Shown here piece after piece: positions 46,267 through 57,970 of a stretch of DNA of 60,000 bases. Every line of letters starts with the position of its first letter. Position 1 is the first letter of the stretch. The notes below the pieces were generated by a model. The model was not told where the DNA came from. It made no database searches and saw only the letters and a list, made by a program, of their open reading frames with translations. The translations under genes and the position numbers were made by a program. This DNA comes from Owenia fusiformis. Its lineage: Eukaryota > Annelida > Polychaeta > Sabellida > Oweniidae. The DNA lies in contig CAIIXF020000004.1 in the NCBI GenBank assembly GCA_903813345.2, positions 4,423,525 to 4,483,524 on the forward strand, given 5' to 3'.

Positions 46267-46516
46267 TATAAGAGGGGGGAAACCCCAGGGTTCAAAGATG
46301 ACATACGCTTATAATGTACATTAAATCTGTATTGAGATGATATCGTCGCTGATTGGTTAAGCGAGTCGATCGTTGATTGGTTTAAAACTAGGTCAATTTG
46401 AAAACTTTAAAAACCAAGATGGAGGGTAAACAAATATACGTACTCCCGAAAAGGAGGTGCGCGAAGGAGGAAATCGTATGTCATCAATTGAATCATGGGG
46501 TTTCCCTCCTCTTCTG
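46267..46516. repeat. Inverted repeat, arms about 40 bp
   Basis: AAGAGGGGGGAAACCCC followed by GATGACATACG near 46298 pairs with CGTATGTCATC (46477) and GGGGTTTCCCTCCTCTT (ending 46516). Between the arms lie two inverted CCAAT boxes in close spacing (GATTGGTTAAGCG and GATTGGTTTAAA, 46350-46385). This resembles a non-autonomous element and does not look like a promoter. Confidence 0.65.
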
Positions 46517-46679
46517 ACTCATGTTGGGTTTTGAATGCGATTCCATCCACTTCTTATTTGCCTTTTATCAAGCACACTGTGGTAGAACTTGTTCAAGTAT
46601 TTACGAAATCGGATCCGTTTTGTTTACAAAGTGTCGCAGTCTAGTTAACGAGACGTCAAATGTGGTCAAAATAATTCCT

Positions 46680-47800
46680 CACTATTATTACGTAAGCGGA
46701 ACGGTTAAAAGAGACGATGTTAGCCGTAGGTCTTAACGTTCTATATACGTAACAAAGGTGAGCAATTATATCGATGATTCTGGCGTCGCGTGAACTGTCC
46801 ACTTGTACCATATTTGTGAAAACGGAGAACAAACATTTAGGTTCCTCTATCTTTGTGATACAGTAAAGTGGAATTTTGACATGAATGCTTATGCATCATA
46901 TAGCCAAGATGAATCATTCCTGATCAGGATGGCAAGAAATGTCAATGTTTAAGGCTACTTTTTAAAGAAAATGGTTTTGGAGATAGAACCTTTTGCGTCT
47001 GACTCCGAGATAGAACCTTTTATTACCCTGGAATACAGTGCTTGTCAATTAAATGAAGCTATATTTAAAGAGGCAAGCCACATTATTGCGAAGGGTAACC
47101 TTTTATCTATCCAGATCGAACATGACAAGTCATTATAACATTTTTACAAAATTCTGTTACAAAAGGTGGGTGGCATTTTTGTGTAAAATCCAATCTTGCC
47201 TGCAAAGGAATAGACCACAAATCTTGTAATGCTCATAAAGGTGCATCTAATTCAGCTAGTAATCTGAAACCTCCTCTGGTGCTGCTCCATGGAGTAAAGT
47301 TTTACTATGCAAAAGGACAAGTCAGAATTTATGCAGATAAAAAAGTTATGCAACATTATGTGGGTGGGTGTCATTTTGTCTGTGTCACACTGTATATACT
47401 ATGTCATTAAATGTAAAAAGGTTTTATCTCCGATTTGAATCGTGACATTGAATGTTAAAAAGTTTTATCTCAAGAGATAGAACCATGCAGCAGTAATTAT
47501 CTTTTTCAAATGAAGGACATAAAACCTTATTGCATTAAAAATCTCCTATCTCTAATTGAGATACAGCTTCATAACCTTAATTTTAAGAGCATGGTGAATT
47601 TAGGGGGGGGGATCCACTTTCACATGCATTTTACCCATATTGGTAGTTAGAACCTTATAATAGCTTAGTGAATAGACGATATGATGCTGACACACGTTTG
47701 CTGCGAAAAAATAATGGAGATTCTGCCTACATCTCGTTAAAGCATGGAAAAAGAACTCCTACTTTCGAGACTGCGGCAATTTGTTACCCCTAATGGAGTA
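46680..47800. repeat. Diverged members of the GAGGCAGAATTCCCACGA family
   Basis: At the left, TTACGTAAGCGGAACGGTTA pairs loosely with TAACGTTCTATATACGTAAC (46688-46755). At the right, 47690-47760 is the inverted form of the GAGATGTAGGCAGAAT-CTCC and GCAAACGTGTGTCAGC words seen near 25345-25405. A TA-flanked MITE relative lies between them. The limits are uncertain. Confidence 0.5.
47160..47392. repeat. Diverged copy of the 27434-27653 MITE
   Basis: Shared words are ATGCAGATAAAAAAGTTATG, CAACATTATGTGGGTG and GTCACACTGTA at the right end, followed by TA. The left end (CAAAAGGTGGGTGGCATTTT) is only weakly similar. Confidence 0.55.
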
Positions 47801-47804
47801 ATCT

Positions 47805-48645
47805 CATTCACTTCAAAATCAAACTTTCATACAAATTCAACAAATCTTAAGATGGATAATTCATGATCAAGAAAGCAAAAGCCATCCAGTAGTAAAACCG
47901 AAAAATACCATACTTAGATGAACTCTGGTACATTATGTTTTAATTGCTAGGATATTTATCAAGAATTATTCGAATCAAATTCAAAATACAACTTTTCGAA
48001 TTCTTAATACCTAACAACGTCAATATGTAATTGTCATAATAATCTCTTCAAAACAAAAATTGGATAATCCGGAATATTCTAGAGTGAATACAGGTTTCCC
48101 CTATCCTAGAACACATTAAACTTGCAAAATGAAGACTTCTACTTTTCTGACAAATTGTTTTGATTTAAATTAATCCGTTCCATTCACACGCTTTTGATAA
48201 TTATCTTATTATGTTACTCGTTGCAACTATTTTTTTTTTGACATTTTGCAGACATTTTTCTAATGGGAAACAAGATAGAAAAGTCAGACGAACCTCAAAA
48301 TTGATTGATTTTCTGACATCACATGCCCAACTGAATTAGGGAACGAACAAAATCAAAAAGTTGATGATCCCGAATCATCCAAATTGAATTTTATTTAATA
48401 TCAGAATATCCCTTGACAAGAATGAGCATTAAGTAACATCACCGTCAATTCCAATAAGTCATGGTCGTTTTATCAATTCGATTTAAAATACGTAATACTA
48501 TAAACTCAGAATCTTGTAAAAGTACACAGTTACTGTGTCAAATTGCATCTCTCGTACCAGGTTTTGTATCTTGATGATAGTGTTTTAATGTAAGGTGAAT
48601 GACTGTAAACCACAATTTATTTCAATGTTATGAATATAACTTAAT
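47805..48645. other. No feature recognised
   Basis: AT-rich stretch inside the 3.5-kb inserted block, without ORFs or repeats that I recognise. Confidence 0.35.
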
Positions 48646-48649
48646 ATCT

Positions 48650-48820
48650 TAAGAAGGGGGTATTAGACATTTTTTCTTTTCACGTTAGATCATGGTTTTG
48701 GGCTATATGGGGTTTGTTTTTCTTGACTGGTATGCACTTAGAGTTTGCTTTTTCTTGCTCAGTTCCATTACAACTTTTGGTCCTTTCCCTTTGGCACTAG
48801 TGCTTATATATTTAAGTCAT
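48650..48820 (-). repeat. Fragment of the 9.5-kb MITE family
   Basis: AGAAGGGGGTATTAGACATT, CACGTTAGATCATGGTTTTG, GCTCAGTTCCATTACAACTT and TTGGCACTAGTGCTTATATA appear in the order of the right half of 9520-10260, inverted. Confidence 0.65.
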
Positions 48821-49804
48821 GTTTGATTTCTGGGGTTATAAGAGGTTACACATAGAAAATAGTATCTATTTAACTGGTATTATTAAAATCCTGGTGCAAT
48901 TTCGGTGTGAAGGACGTATAAAATAAAAGTTTTCGAAAGTTTAGAACACCGTCCAAATTTCGAACTGAAAATACAAAAAACGAAAAAATTGATCATTGAT
49001 CAATATTTGCTTGGTAACATATATTTGCCACTGGAGGCGAAATATGTCAAATGGCCACGCCCTTTTTTACGCGAATATTCCCAGAATACAAGTTATTTGT
49101 GACGCCATGTGTGTCTACATAGATGTTTCTTTCACGATCTGTGCAGTTTGGTGAAAGATTGAGATTGAAATTACTGTCTCGTTACGATTTTAATTTGTCA
49201 ATAATGATGAATAACCATAGATTTATAGGAATATATTTAAGTTGTCTAATACTAAAGATGACGTAAATTACATAGTACAATAAGAATAATCCGAATTTAG
49301 CGTGGATCAATATTTTGATTGTTGTCAATCAGATATGATATCGACGTGATTGTATTATGAATTGACAAAAGAACAGTAATACAAGAAGCCTGTGTTGCAT
49401 CCGATTCGTAGACTTGAAATAACTAGTTTTCCAATCGCTTTCTCTCTCTTTTAACCTTAATTCATAAGTTAAACTATGCGTTTGTATGTTTTATATTTGA
49501 TATTTTGGTTTCGTGCATCTTATTTTGTCAGAAAAAGAATAAGTTCACTGAAATGTGGACTGTAAACGAATAATATTAATCAAATTTGCATGTCCATGCT
49601 TTCAGTCTATAATGCGAGACATATACTACAAGATAATAATTTGTAGCGCAGTAATTATATATGTCATGGTCGCAATAAAGAATGAGAAATACAACAGCTA
49701 ATAGATTATACTTAGACAAGAAATAAAAACGAAGAAAATCAAAATCAAATCAATTCAATGAACTTGGCGGGATTATTTCAAGGGCTTATATAAAACCTCA
49801 TTGT

Positions 49805-50550
49805 TACACTTTCTTAAGAATTCATTGTACAGCGGTAATCCTTTAGATAATCCTTCTATTGTATCAAGTTCAACGATCCATGGAAATATCCATTAAAGTA
49901 GGTCATAAAGAAGTGCTTTGTCTTATAAGACTGAGAACATTAAATTGTCATCGTATATTGAGACTAGATGAATGTCTCTGTTTATATCACTTTAAAGCGT
50001 ATGATTTATAATACGAGCCATTATTTCATTAATTTCAAGTATTAGAACATCATTACTTGATTTTTCTTTGACTCTTACGCACATTTGATTGATTAAGAAA
50101 CAATTAAGAAGGAAATGACGAATCGATCTCAGTGCTAAACAGGAGATACAAGCTCTAAGCTATGGATATTAAAGTTATAACTTGTAAACAATGAACATAT
50201 ATTATTTTCCTCTTCAATAGCTCATAATAACTGTGTTACGAATCACATTCATCATTTTGCTACACTCGTTTAGCATATTATCTCAAATTAATCATCCTAA
50301 GTGTGTCATACTTTGTTTAATAATGCTCATTCTTAAAGGGGATTTACCAAAGTCTTGTTTCTCGAACAGCTGTATATAATAACGGCAAGTCACTTTAACG
50401 TACGTCAACAGGATGACCACGGAAAGGTACATTAAAATTTTTATGTTATCTTTATTATACTAAAAAGTACATATTACATACTTTTTATTGCTGACTTACA
50501 ACATGCATAAAGCGTTACTAAAAACGAAGTGACATGACAAAACAGCCCCG
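49805..50550. other. No feature recognised
   Basis: AT-rich sequence after the end of unit 2. I see no gene or repeat. Confidence 0.35.
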
Positions 50551-50553
50551 TGA

Positions 50554-50830
50554 TTAAGAACTATTTCGAACATGACTGTATTCACGCCTTCTATAAACTG
50601 TGAACAAAGTCAATGTTTGACCCGGGGCATATTTGAGATCAATGCCCTGGCTCTGTACTAAGTGTTTCGTTCAGTGCAAAAGCACAATCGGAAGTAGAAA
50701 TTACTTTTGGCACAAAAACTTTCGAACACCTCACTCCTTTCGGTTGTTCTGGTTATAGAAAACGTTTGTGCCAAGCCTTGCAGGGTGTATTCGAAAATAG
50801 TAGCCCTGCTCTTCGGTCTATATTTCTTAA
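50554..50830. mobile_element. TTAA-flanked MITE, full-length copy (277 bp)
   Basis: Both ends are TTAA (50554-50557, 50827-50830), followed inward by related inverted words, GAACTAT and ATATTTC. The body shows GAACATGACTGTATTCACGC, CTATAAACTGTGAACAAAGT and GTGTATTCGAAA, shared inverted with 36995-37288. Just outside, AATTCTAATATGACAC (50829) and CATATTAGAATCG (50949) form a further short inverted repeat. The 97-codon minus ORF crosses the element border and is not a gene. Confidence 0.75.
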
Positions 50831-50964
50831 TTCTAATATGACACGTGATGTCACAATGGCTAGAACAATTGATTAACTGGTCTATATTGGAGTATATATG
50901 ACCGATAAAATTCATAAATGCAAATAGTTGTGTTTCTTGTCTGTTTATCATATTAGAATCGTAA

Positions 50965-53310
50965 CAAAGACCTCCATTTTATGATTTATGTCAAATATAT
51001 GACCTCACATTTTATTCCGTACGCGATTTCGGTCTTTAAACAATGAACAGAATAACATTTTCGGTCATATATTACGCCATGAATCAATAAAATATCGGTC
51101 TTTATTCCTTAAATATAGTGAAAATATTTTCCAATATACGGGTACATTATCCATCCATACGTTCTACCAGCATTTTACAGATTGGCTAAATATAAACGTG
51201 CCCCTTTTGTCTCACCCTGTACACAGTATATCATCTGATTCATGAATAACAGAACTTTACAAGATTGGTTGAAAATTATATTTATGTGAATCACAGAATG
51301 TTATTTTCATTCCACATATATCTATATACATGTCCTCTGGTTTTTAAAGTTCCGTTTTTATTGTGACAAAACTAGTAACTATGGAGGATTCTCTAGACTA
51401 TGACAGCCGGATATATTTTGACGAGAGATTTGCATGATAATATTTTTAACGACTTTATTAAGATACCTTTTTTGCTTATTCTGAAGCAGTTTATCTTTTT
51501 TAGGATCTTAAGGGAAATCTAAGGATTGCTTACTTGAAAACACAAAATGTATTGTTTAAGATTGGATAAATGTTCCCGACGAATATAAAGATATATTTGA
51601 ATCTAGATAGCCCCATGGGCACCAGGCACATATGGTGAAAGTTAATTCTAGCCATCATTGTAAACCTATAAACTAACTGCCTGTATTTCAAGCAACCATT
51701 GGGATACTTTTGAGTTTATAACATGGAAGGTGATATTTGATTTATCGACAAAAAATTACGACCGGTTTAAATCTTTGTGACATATTTTTTCGTAACTTCA
51801 AGATATAACGTGTTACTCCTGAAATATGGTAGTTGTACAATTTCAAGCAGGTGGAGTATATAATTTATGATTTATGAACGTATGACCTGCCAGAGCAAAT
51901 ATTTTATAGCGTTTGTTTCATTGTTAACTTATAGAACACGGTACCTCCACACTTTAGGCAGATCGATGTGCTTTTTGATTTAAAACAATAAAGGTGACAT
52001 TTCACCCGAACTAGAAGTCACCTTTTCAAAAAATAAATTTTCGCAACTCACTTAAAAACGTATAGACGAATATCACACGCATGGATGAATAGAGCTGTGC
52101 AATAGATGATGACGCAGTCAAAAACTTCATAAGTTTTACGTTATACGGGAATAATAAACATATATAAATGAGTTGCGAAAGCTTCTATTTTAATGTCTGC
52201 AAACGGTTCAACGGTGCACTTACGCAGAGATAATTAAATATTTACTTTAGTTGTAAGATTTCTAAAAACAACCACCTCATAAAGAAGAATATTTCAGTCT
52301 TACCGTCTTAATCGATATAGATAAGGATTACATTACGGAACAAACAAATAAATCGTTCGAGCTGCTAGCATATTGCGATTCTTATCATGAGTTGTAGACT
52401 ATTGGACATATAATCTTCTTTAAAGAGATTTCAGTATTTATTCAGTGCAATTGTTCATAGTAATTTATTAATCAAACATCAGATATATTTAAAAGACTCA
52501 GTAGATCACATTCAATAACACAATTTTATAAATTGTTTTAAAAATTTATGTGCTGGTTTGTTTGCCAAAATATTTCAACGTCAACAGCAATTGTTGGTGT
52601 AAAAATAAGATTTTGCCTAGAATAAGATGAAAAATGACAAAATTCATTGATAATTCACACTTGATAATGTTCCTGATCTCGTGATGGCAGTTTTGTTTCT
52701 TTTTATAAAAGGTCGTATGATGGAAAAAAATTGGCCGTTTGCCTTTGTTGTCCCTTTGGATCTCCACGCTGACCTTTACATGACCATTCGACCTCTATTG
52801 ATGTGAATACGATTCTGACGCATAGAAGATATAAGCCAAAGGTTTAAAATTTATTGGGGGCCTTTAAGAAAATTCTTAAAAGAAAAACATTGCAGGAGTC
52901 ATTTTTGAAATGAAAGGTACATTTTATTACACAACAGGAAATGGTTAACTACAGTAACAAGAAAACGAATGTTTTCTCTGGGGTTTTTCTTGATGTATTG
53001 CTATACCTTATTTACATATTCCACAGAGACTTCATACACGACGCGCCAATTCACATGTGGTCAATTCTCATTTTGAAACAAGTCTTACAAATTAACCGCT
53101 GTCTGTGAAATATATTTTTGGTAGATTGTTCGCATTTTGGTCGTGTTTTTCTTTCGAATATGATCGATCTAAATTAAACATCGTTTCGAACAATTAGTTA
53201 ACATGTCAAATGTCAGTGTTTCCCTAATGATTAGACATTACTGACATGGACATTTTTGCGATGTTGTTTTCCCAGAAAACCTTTACGTCTATATCTTTAC
53301 GTCTATACGA
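50965..53310. other. 2.3 kb without recognisable genes
   Basis: A small hairpin, AAAGGTGAC/GTCACCTTT, lies at 51990-52025. Its CCGAACTAGAAGTCAC sequence recurs inverted at about 55751-55766. CTCACCCTGTACA near 51212 resembles a degenerate element end. Nothing coding is seen. Confidence 0.4.
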
Positions 53311-53317
53311 TATCGAA

Positions 53318-53500
53318 TCTCGGTTGGAGGGGGAAGAGGGTGTTGGACATTATTTTTTACATGTTAGATCATGATTTCGGGATAAACAGACTCGGAGTCT
53401 ATTTTCCTTATGACAGGTCTATACTTAGAGTTTGCTTTTCTTGCTAGGTTTCCTTACAGTTTTTTAGTCCTCTCTCTTTGGCACTTGAGCTTAGATATCA
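53318..53500 (-). repeat. Fragment of the 9.5-kb MITE family
   Basis: CGGTTGGAGGGGGAAGAGGG, ATGTTAGATCATGATTTCGG, TACTTAGAGTTTGCTTTTCT and TTTGGCACTTGAGCTTAGAT match the inverted right half of 9520-10260, more diverged than the copy at 48650. Confidence 0.6.
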
Positions 53501-53504
53501 ATAT

Positions 53505-53870
53505 AATTTAATGGAGGGCTGTTTCAAGATTACAACCTCTTCGAAAAATGGAAGCTTGAAAAAGTAACAAAGACAGTTTATAGTTATTTTCATTATGTTC
53601 CTTAATAGTATTGGTCTGAAAAATAGAATTCCGGTGGTGCAAACGGGGTTTTAAAACTTAAACTACTCGTTGAAGTTATTTCTGATTCAAAATCATTACT
53701 TTTTATATGAGTTGCAAATCGATTAAGCAAGCACACTGTGGAATTAGTAAAAATTAAAATAATATTTAAACGTATGGTAAATGTATATTCAATGATACTT
53801 TCGCTCAAATTGCTATTTTCGATTTGCTCGTTGCATAAACGTATGAGTTGTTACGCGGTAAACACGATAC
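53505..53870. other. No feature recognised
   Basis: AT-rich spacer, no gene or repeat seen. Confidence 0.3.
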
Positions 53871-53875
53871 AAAAA

Positions 53876-54480
53876 TATGTCATATTCCGCAACGAATATG
53901 GCATATTCCCTTGCGGTGTATGACAGATTCACCTGCGGTATATGGCATACAAACTAACCAATGAGAACGTGATACGGAAGTACGCAATTGTCAATTGCAT
54001 CGATTGAACGAAATAGTAAAAACGTTATTAATTATTGTTATGAATACTGAATCAACAGTACTGTGTGTCGAATATATTAACTAAGCAGAAGTATCAGTCA
54101 CCAATCTCGCGTAATAAACTTACTCAATCAATCCAGGATTCATATATCAGTACTCGACGCACTAACTATAATGGTAATACAGCGTAGTTTTACATTTAGA
54201 GTAGATTCTCGCAACCAATCAAATCTAGGCTTTCTGTTTTACGTTTTCACCTGCGGTATATGTCATATTCACCTGCGGTATATGGCATATTCCGCAAGTG
54301 AGTATGACATATTCCGCAAGTGAGCATCGGGTATTCACTGAAATCAATGTATCGCATATTCACTGCGGAATATCGCATACTCACCTGCGGAATATGCCAT
54401 ATACCGCAGGTGGGTATGGCATATTCACCCGTATCACAAATACCGTGCAACCATGAATGTATGCCATATACTGCGTAACA
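53876..54480. repeat. Inverted array of a roughly 23-bp CACCTGCGGTATATGGCATA-type unit
   Basis: In 54246-54323 the unit TTCACCTGCGGTATATGGCA, or its inverted variant CATATTCCGCAAGTGAGTAT, occurs repeatedly. 54360-54430 is the inverted counterpart of that block, giving arms of about 70 bp round a 36-nt spacer. Diverged units appear at 53876-53953 and 54460-54476, so the locus may be a single element of about 600 bp. An 83-codon minus-strand ORF merely translates the repeat. Confidence 0.8.
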
Positions 54481-54609
54481 TGAGTTATTAATATGCAAAA
54501 TGTCACCACGTACTATTGTTTACAGACGTCAAATGACGAACGCCGAGCACCAATCTCCGAGCACTTTGCGCCCAACACCAACCGCCGAACACTAAACACC
54601 GTCCACAAA

Positions 54610-56046
54610 AAGTTAGAGGCTATAGCAATATGTCACAACTTGTGATGGAGACAGAATCACAAACTCGTCAATGCCCATGCGAAGAATGTGCAGAATGCAA
54701 GAAAACGCTATGCACTACTTAAAAAAGTCTGCACTGTAACAAACGGATAACTTCATTAGACGTCTTCCTGTCGATACCCTCATGACATCCGTTGTTCTTG
54801 TTATGCTTGATTGGTTGTAGATCTCAATCACATTCTTATAATTGAAACCGGTGTTTATAATAAGAGTCAGGAAGGTAGACAAGGCCCGAGGACTTCAGGA
54901 GACTTTGATGATCAATTAATTATTCAACAAAAAACCCTTAACTCGAAACGCTTTTATTGCGTATTAATATCTAAATGATAAAGAAACAAAAATATTATAT
55001 AATGAGACTAGCCGTAACGATGTTTCATTCAGGGATCCTTTCCAGCCCCGTTGGAACATGAGTGCGTCGACATATTATATACTGAATGAGAAATTTAAGT
55101 CTCCCTCTTTCAATTCCTTTATAAAATTCCCATCGGGGTTGAACGATCTAAAATTAATAATAAATGACAGAGAAATGAGCAGCTGAAAAACACTGATATA
55201 TTCTCAAGTAGGATTGACTCCCAGGGTTCAACCTCAATATTCTGCCATATATGGAGATGTCGTGATTACAAAATTAGAATTCAGACTGCCGCCATTTAGT
55301 TCATTTCAGAATTTGAATCGCGAGTTTGGTCTTTTTTAAATAAAAAATCAAAACACACACGAATTTATCGAGATATTGGTTCGAATCTGTTAGACTTTTG
55401 ATTATGAATTTACAGTCAGCTATGATGTTAGAAAATTGCGACATTCTGACATTTTCATTGTTGGAAAATATTGAGTTTTGTCTCTTGGAGCCAGCTCCTC
55501 CATGAATATACATGTATATGATACAATCATTATAATATTGCCGCTGATAATATGTTTGCCATAGTTGTCCAAGGACAGCGTGAGCAATAGACTTGATGCA
55601 AGTAGATATAATCTTGATTTACGTCATTAGATATTCAAAATTCAGTCGAAGTGATGTCATATTTGAAATCTATAAGAAATAATACATCTACAAATATGGT
55701 TTCGAAAAGTGTTTATCAACTTTAGAAATTTAATTTTTTGGGAAAATGTGACTTCTAGTTCGGGTTGATTCCCATAGACCCCATGTTATAACAAAAAGTG
55801 AAATATCTTTTCTTGTATTGGATAGATAAAATTTTCTTTTGCTTGACATATTTTAACTTGCATAATTATTAGATACATAAGGGTAATATGAAAATTGAAC
55901 CACTAGCTAATTAACAGATGTAATTTAAGTTATAGAGAACTTTGTACTATACCCGCCATGCTATCTGACCCGAACGTGCCACCTGGTGGTGAAACTGGTA
56001 ACTACCTACTAGCATCTGAGTCATTGTGTTGGCAAAATATTGCCTA
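54610..56046. other. No gene recognised
   Basis: AT-rich sequence before the LINE. Short ORFs show no domain. Confidence 0.4.
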
Positions 56047-56056
56047 ACAGAAGTGC

Positions 56057-57778
56057 CTAACACTTCTTTTTCATCTGTTAGACAATAACCTTTTGTACAA
56101 ATTTCAGAGTGGCTTTCTGCCAAAACATAATACAGTAAATCAACTTGTAAATATCATTCATGACCTTCATATTAATATAGATCAAGGTAAAAATGTACGT
56201 TCCATATTTCTCGACCTGACGTCAGCTTTTGACCTTGTTCCACACCGGTTATTACTTAAAAAACTTAGAGCTTATGGTTGCGATAATAATTTTGTTTCAC
56301 TGATGACATCTTATCTTTCTAACAGGAGAATACAAGTACGGGTCAACAATAGTTTATCAAGATGGTCAAAAGACCATGAACAGTTGAATCAGTTGAATGC
56401 TGAAGTTGAACCAGAAGATAATGGTAACCGTAATCACAACTTGATCATCAATGCCGGTGTACCACAGGGGTCTGTTTTGGGACCCCTACTTTTTCTAATT
56501 TATATTAACGATTTGCCGGATAATCTTAATTCTAAAACTTTCATCTTTGCCGACGACACTTCTCTGTATGATGCATATGATAAAAATGAAGTACACATGA
56601 ACATTAATCAGCCATTACAACATGACCTTGACACTCTAAACAATTGGGCTTCAGTGTGGAAAATGAAATTCAAAGCCCAAAAGAGTGCTGATATAACATT
56701 TTCAGGGCTACGCACCAAAGTTAACAATCAGTCTGCCCTGTTTTTAGGGGATGAAGAAGTTCCCAAATGTATAATGCATAAACACCTCGGATTAGTCTTG
56801 GACAGTAAACTAAATTTCAATGCACACATCGACCAATTAATTGTAAAGATTAACAACTTAATCAGACCATTGAAAGCTCTATGCAAAAAATTATCAGCCA
56901 AGCATCTTGAGACAATTTATAATGCTTACTTTATACCTCACTATGACTATTGTGATATAATTTACAACAAAGCTTCCTTAACCAAACTCCAAGCTCTAGA
57001 TAAGTTACACTACAGAGCAGCCTGTTTGATATCTGGTGCAATACATGGATCAAGTACTGACAAGGTATTTGCATCCCTAAATTGGAAATCTCTTGCATCT
57101 AGAAGAGAAGAACATTTGAAAATATTTATTTTTAAAGCACGGTTTAATTGTTTTCCACCTTTCATATGTGATTTAGTTCGCTCCTATGAAATCACTCATA
57201 CTAGAAACTTAAGATCCCAGCCAGACTATCGGATTCCAAACCAGATTAGTGTGTCTAGTGAGAAGTCCACATTATTTAAATCCATGACCCTATGGAATAA
57301 ACTTCCAAATACATCCAGAGTTGGTCAACCTATTTCAAGATTTAAAAAATCAGTAAGAGAGTGCATGAGGCTGGTCTCTGTATCAACTTCGAAAATGAAT
57401 ATTTTTATGCCAAGACATATTGAGATAGTTTTTAATAGGCTTAGAGCTGGCCTCCTCTTGAATAGCCATCTATATTCTCACAACTTTGTCTCAGTAACTG
57501 ATCCTAAATGTCCATGTGGTTCTAGGTTTCAAACTACAGAGCATTTTCTGGTTAAATGTCCACTGCTTGTGAATGAAAGAGATGTTTTACTTGCAGGGCT
57601 AACAGACTTAAATCTTTTAAGTGAATTTGAAAACTTTTCAAACCAAAATAAAACTGATTTTCTCTTGTATGGTGACAATTCTCTAAGTGTTGAAGTCAAT
57701 GAAAAATTAATTGAGATTTCAGCTCACTTCACTAGTCAAGCTTTTAAAGCTCTTGATCAAGATCTTTTTAATAACTAG
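56057..57778 (+). CDS. LINE reverse transcriptase, 5'-truncated ORF2 (Jockey/CR1-like)
   Basis: This frame is open from the truncation point to TAG 57776-57778. Residues here count from TTG at 56093, which is not a real start. The RT core is visible: YKFQSGF at the beginning, FLDLTSAFDLVPHRLL (39-54) with the catalytic Asp41, AGVPQGSVLGPLLFLIYIND (121-140) and FADDTSLY (152-159) with the two catalytic aspartates. The thumb region follows, then a C-terminal zinc-knuckle-like motif CPCG...H...C (C473, C475, H484, C489) common in non-LTR elements. No RNase H is seen. The protein would copy element RNA at a nicked target. The fold resembles Jockey/CR1-type elements, but the clade is unresolved. 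Truncation removes RT motifs 0-2 and the endonuclease, so it is not autonomous. Confidence 0.9.
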   Translation, partial: LTLLFHLLDNNLLYKFQSGFLPKHNTVNQLVNIIHDLHINIDQGKNVRSIFLDLTSAFDLVPHRLLLKKLRAYGCDNNFVSLMTSYLSNRRIQVRVNNSLSRWSKDHEQLNQLNAEVEPEDNGNRNHNLIINAGVPQGSVLGPLLFLIYINDLPDNLNSKTFIFADDTSLYDAYDKNEVHMNINQPLQHDLDTLNNWASVWKMKFKAQKSADITFSGLRTKVNNQSALFLGDEEVPKCIMHKHLGLVLDSKLNFNAHIDQLIVKINNLIRPLKALCKKLSAKHLETIYNAYFIPHYDYCDIIYNKASLTKLQALDKLHYRAACLISGAIHGSSTDKVFASLNWKSLASRREEHLKIFIFKARFNCFPPFICDLVRSYEITHTRNLRSQPDYRIPNQISVSSEKSTLFKSMTLWNKLPNTSRVGQPISRFKKSVRECMRLVSVSTSKMNIFMPRHIEIVFNRLRAGLLLNSHLYSHNFVSVTDPKCPCGSRFQTTEHFLVKCPLLVNERDVLLAGLTDLNLLSEFENFSNQNKTDFLLYGDNSLSVEVNEKLIEISAHFTSQAFKALDQDLFNN

Positions 57779-57964
57779 GGTAAAGAATTGAGGTAGAGGG
57801 TGGGGCAAGCAGAGTAAACACAGTAATACATTCCATATTATTGCAAATGTTCAGTGTATTTTCCTAATCAATCAATATTTTTTGTCAAAATGGTTACAAT
57901 TGCCGCTAATGTTATCTAATAACCTTGGCAATTTTTCTTATGTACACATTTGATGATTGATCGA

Positions 57965-57970
57965 AATAAA
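57965..57970 (+). promoter_or_regulatory. Polyadenylation signal of the LINE
   Basis: AATAAA lies about 10 nt before the A run that ends the LINE, the normal arrangement for a polyadenylated retrotransposon transcript. Confidence 0.7.

Larger units (their letters stand above)
45813..49349. mobile_element. 3.5-kb block inserted into unit 2
   Basis: Unit 1 reads CTCTGATCTTGTATTAATTTATGAATTGAC (given here as landmarks CTCTGATCTTG and TATGAATTGAC). In unit 2 these are separated by 3.5 kb. The block is composite: an inverted repeat at 46267-46516, family members at 46680-46760 and 47690-47790, a MITE relative at 47160-47392 and a 9.5-kb-family fragment at 48650-48820. The outer ends are not obvious inverted repeats. 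Confidence 0.7.
33489..49800 (+). repeat. Tandem duplication, unit 2, expanded by insertions
   Basis: Homologous blocks, in unit-1 order, are 33489-33775, 35015-36990, 37289-38010, 38835-38990, 45184-45812 and 49350-49800. The intervening stretches (33.78-35.01, 36.99-37.29, 38.01-38.83, 38.99-45.18 and 45.81-49.35 kb, together about 12 kb) have no counterpart in unit 1 and are insertions. Subtracting them returns approximately the unit-1 length. The last shared sequence is GGGCTTATATAAAACCTCAT. Confidence 0.87.

Noticed and set aside
46350-46385. Promoter with paired CCAAT boxes
   Set aside because: The boxes sit inside a short inverted-repeat element, and there is no nearby coding sequence or TATA/Inr arrangement.
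50658-50951. 97-codon minus-strand ORF
   Set aside because: It crosses the right border of the TTAA MITE and reads repeat sequence, so it is unlikely to be a gene.
53876-54480. CRISPR-like array
   Set aside because: Repeats are palindromic, adjacent and inverted as a whole, without unique spacers of uniform length, and the DNA is eukaryotic.
54247-54498. 83-codon minus-strand ORF with periodic peptide
   Set aside because: The peptide periodicity comes from the palindromic DNA array. Non-array copies are not conserved in frame.
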